In this document: piece after piece, positions 5,821 to 6,034 of the stretch
Layout of the letters: every line of letters begins with the position of its first letter
Position numbering within the stretch: position 1 is the stretch's first letter
Source: Candidatus Aegiribacteria sp.
GTDB lineage: Bacteria; Fermentibacterota; Fermentibacteria; Fermentibacterales; JCC-6
NCBI GenBank assembly: GCA_030638185.1
Contig: DAOWFD010000087.1
Location: forward strand, 1 to 6,034
Reading direction: 5' to 3'
Length of the DNA: 6,034 nt
Made by a program: the position numbers and the translations under genes
The notes under the pieces: model-generated
The model's input: the letters and a program-made list of their open reading frames with translations, nothing else
The model's database searches: none
Told to the model about the DNA's origin: nothing

Positions 5821-6034
5821 ATGAAGAAAATGTCCCATATTGATAAAAATGGGAATGCGAGGATGGTCGACGTTTCATCAAAGAAAGCCACTGCAAGAAC
5901 GGCCGTAGCCTCCGGGTGCATCAAACTCGGCAGAAACGCGTCCGCCGCCATTGATGATGACTCCGCTCCCAAGGGTGACGTATTCTCAACCGCGAGAATA
6001 GGCGCCATCACTGCGGTGAAAAGAACCTGGGAAA
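5821..6034 (+). CDS. moaC: cyclic pyranopterin monophosphate synthase MoaC, N-terminal part
   Basis: The frame is open from ATG 5821 to the window end, giving the first 71 residues of a protein normally near 160. MoaC rearranges the MoaA product 3',8-cyclo-dihydro-GTP into cyclic pyranopterin monophosphate. Family signatures are HIDKNGNARMVDVSSK (6-21) and the segment around KGDVFSTARIGAI (51-63), then AVKRTWE at the edge. K51 corresponds to the essential Lys51 of E. coli MoaC with no length change between the two N-termini. That supports ATG 5821 over the second in-frame ATG at 5830. The later catalytic His, Asp and Lys residues lie beyond the window. It follows the moaA stop after a single base, with GGAGG at 5803-5807 and GGCGG at 5811-5815 as possible ribosome binding sites, so it is clearly in the same operon. 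Confidence 0.94.
   Translation, partial: MKKMSHIDKNGNARMVDVSSKKATARTAVASGCIKLGRNASAAIDDDSAPKGDVFSTARIGAITAVKRTWE

Noticed and set aside
1..6034. tRNA, rRNA, insertion sequence or phage genes
   Set aside because: No cloverleaf, rRNA-like segment, transposase or integrase motifs, or flanking inverted repeats were seen.

Overview
The window looks bacterial. It has short intergenic gaps, stop/start overlaps between genes, Shine-Dalgarno sites and roughly balanced base composition. The best taxonomic clue is the secreted protein on the minus strand. It is a repeat-built beta-propeller whose C-terminus resembles a type IX secretion (T9SS type A / FlgD-Ig-like) sorting domain. Such tails are typical of the FCB group (Bacteroidota relatives and candidate phyla such as Fermentibacterota, Eisenbacteria, Latescibacterota, WOR-3). 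This placement is an inference; no marker gene is present.

Layout. Positions 2-541 (+) hold the C-terminal end of a YgiQ-type (UPF0313) radical SAM protein cut by the window edge. Positions 542-786 are a convergent intergenic gap with a strong GC hairpin at 743-764, best read as the terminator of the minus-strand gene. Positions 787-2583 (-) encode a 598-residue exported protein. It has a signal peptide, seven VCBS/FG-GAP-like units with an exact 50-residue period and calcium-loop motifs, a beta-sandwich module, and the sorting-type tail. Positions 2584-2815 are a divergent promoter region.

Positions 2816 to the right edge hold a tightly packed molybdenum cofactor (Moco) operon on the plus strand. 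It contains a MobB-like P-loop domain fused to a ModE-type DNA-binding domain, then moeA, moaA and the start of moaC. Junctions are TAATG (1-base overlap), ATGA (4-base overlap) and TAG-C-ATG (1-base gap), so the genes are probably co-transcribed and translationally coupled.

How the genes work together. MoaA and MoaC turn GTP into cyclic pyranopterin monophosphate. MoeA inserts molybdate into adenylylated molybdopterin. MobB-type GTP-binding proteins assist the later nucleotide-attachment step. The fused first gene joins a cofactor-maturation NTPase to a molybdate-type transcription regulator head and has no molybdate-binding (TOBE/Mop) domain. This is the most interesting feature here: a candidate regulator that could sense cofactor-biosynthesis state, rather than free molybdate, and control its own operon.
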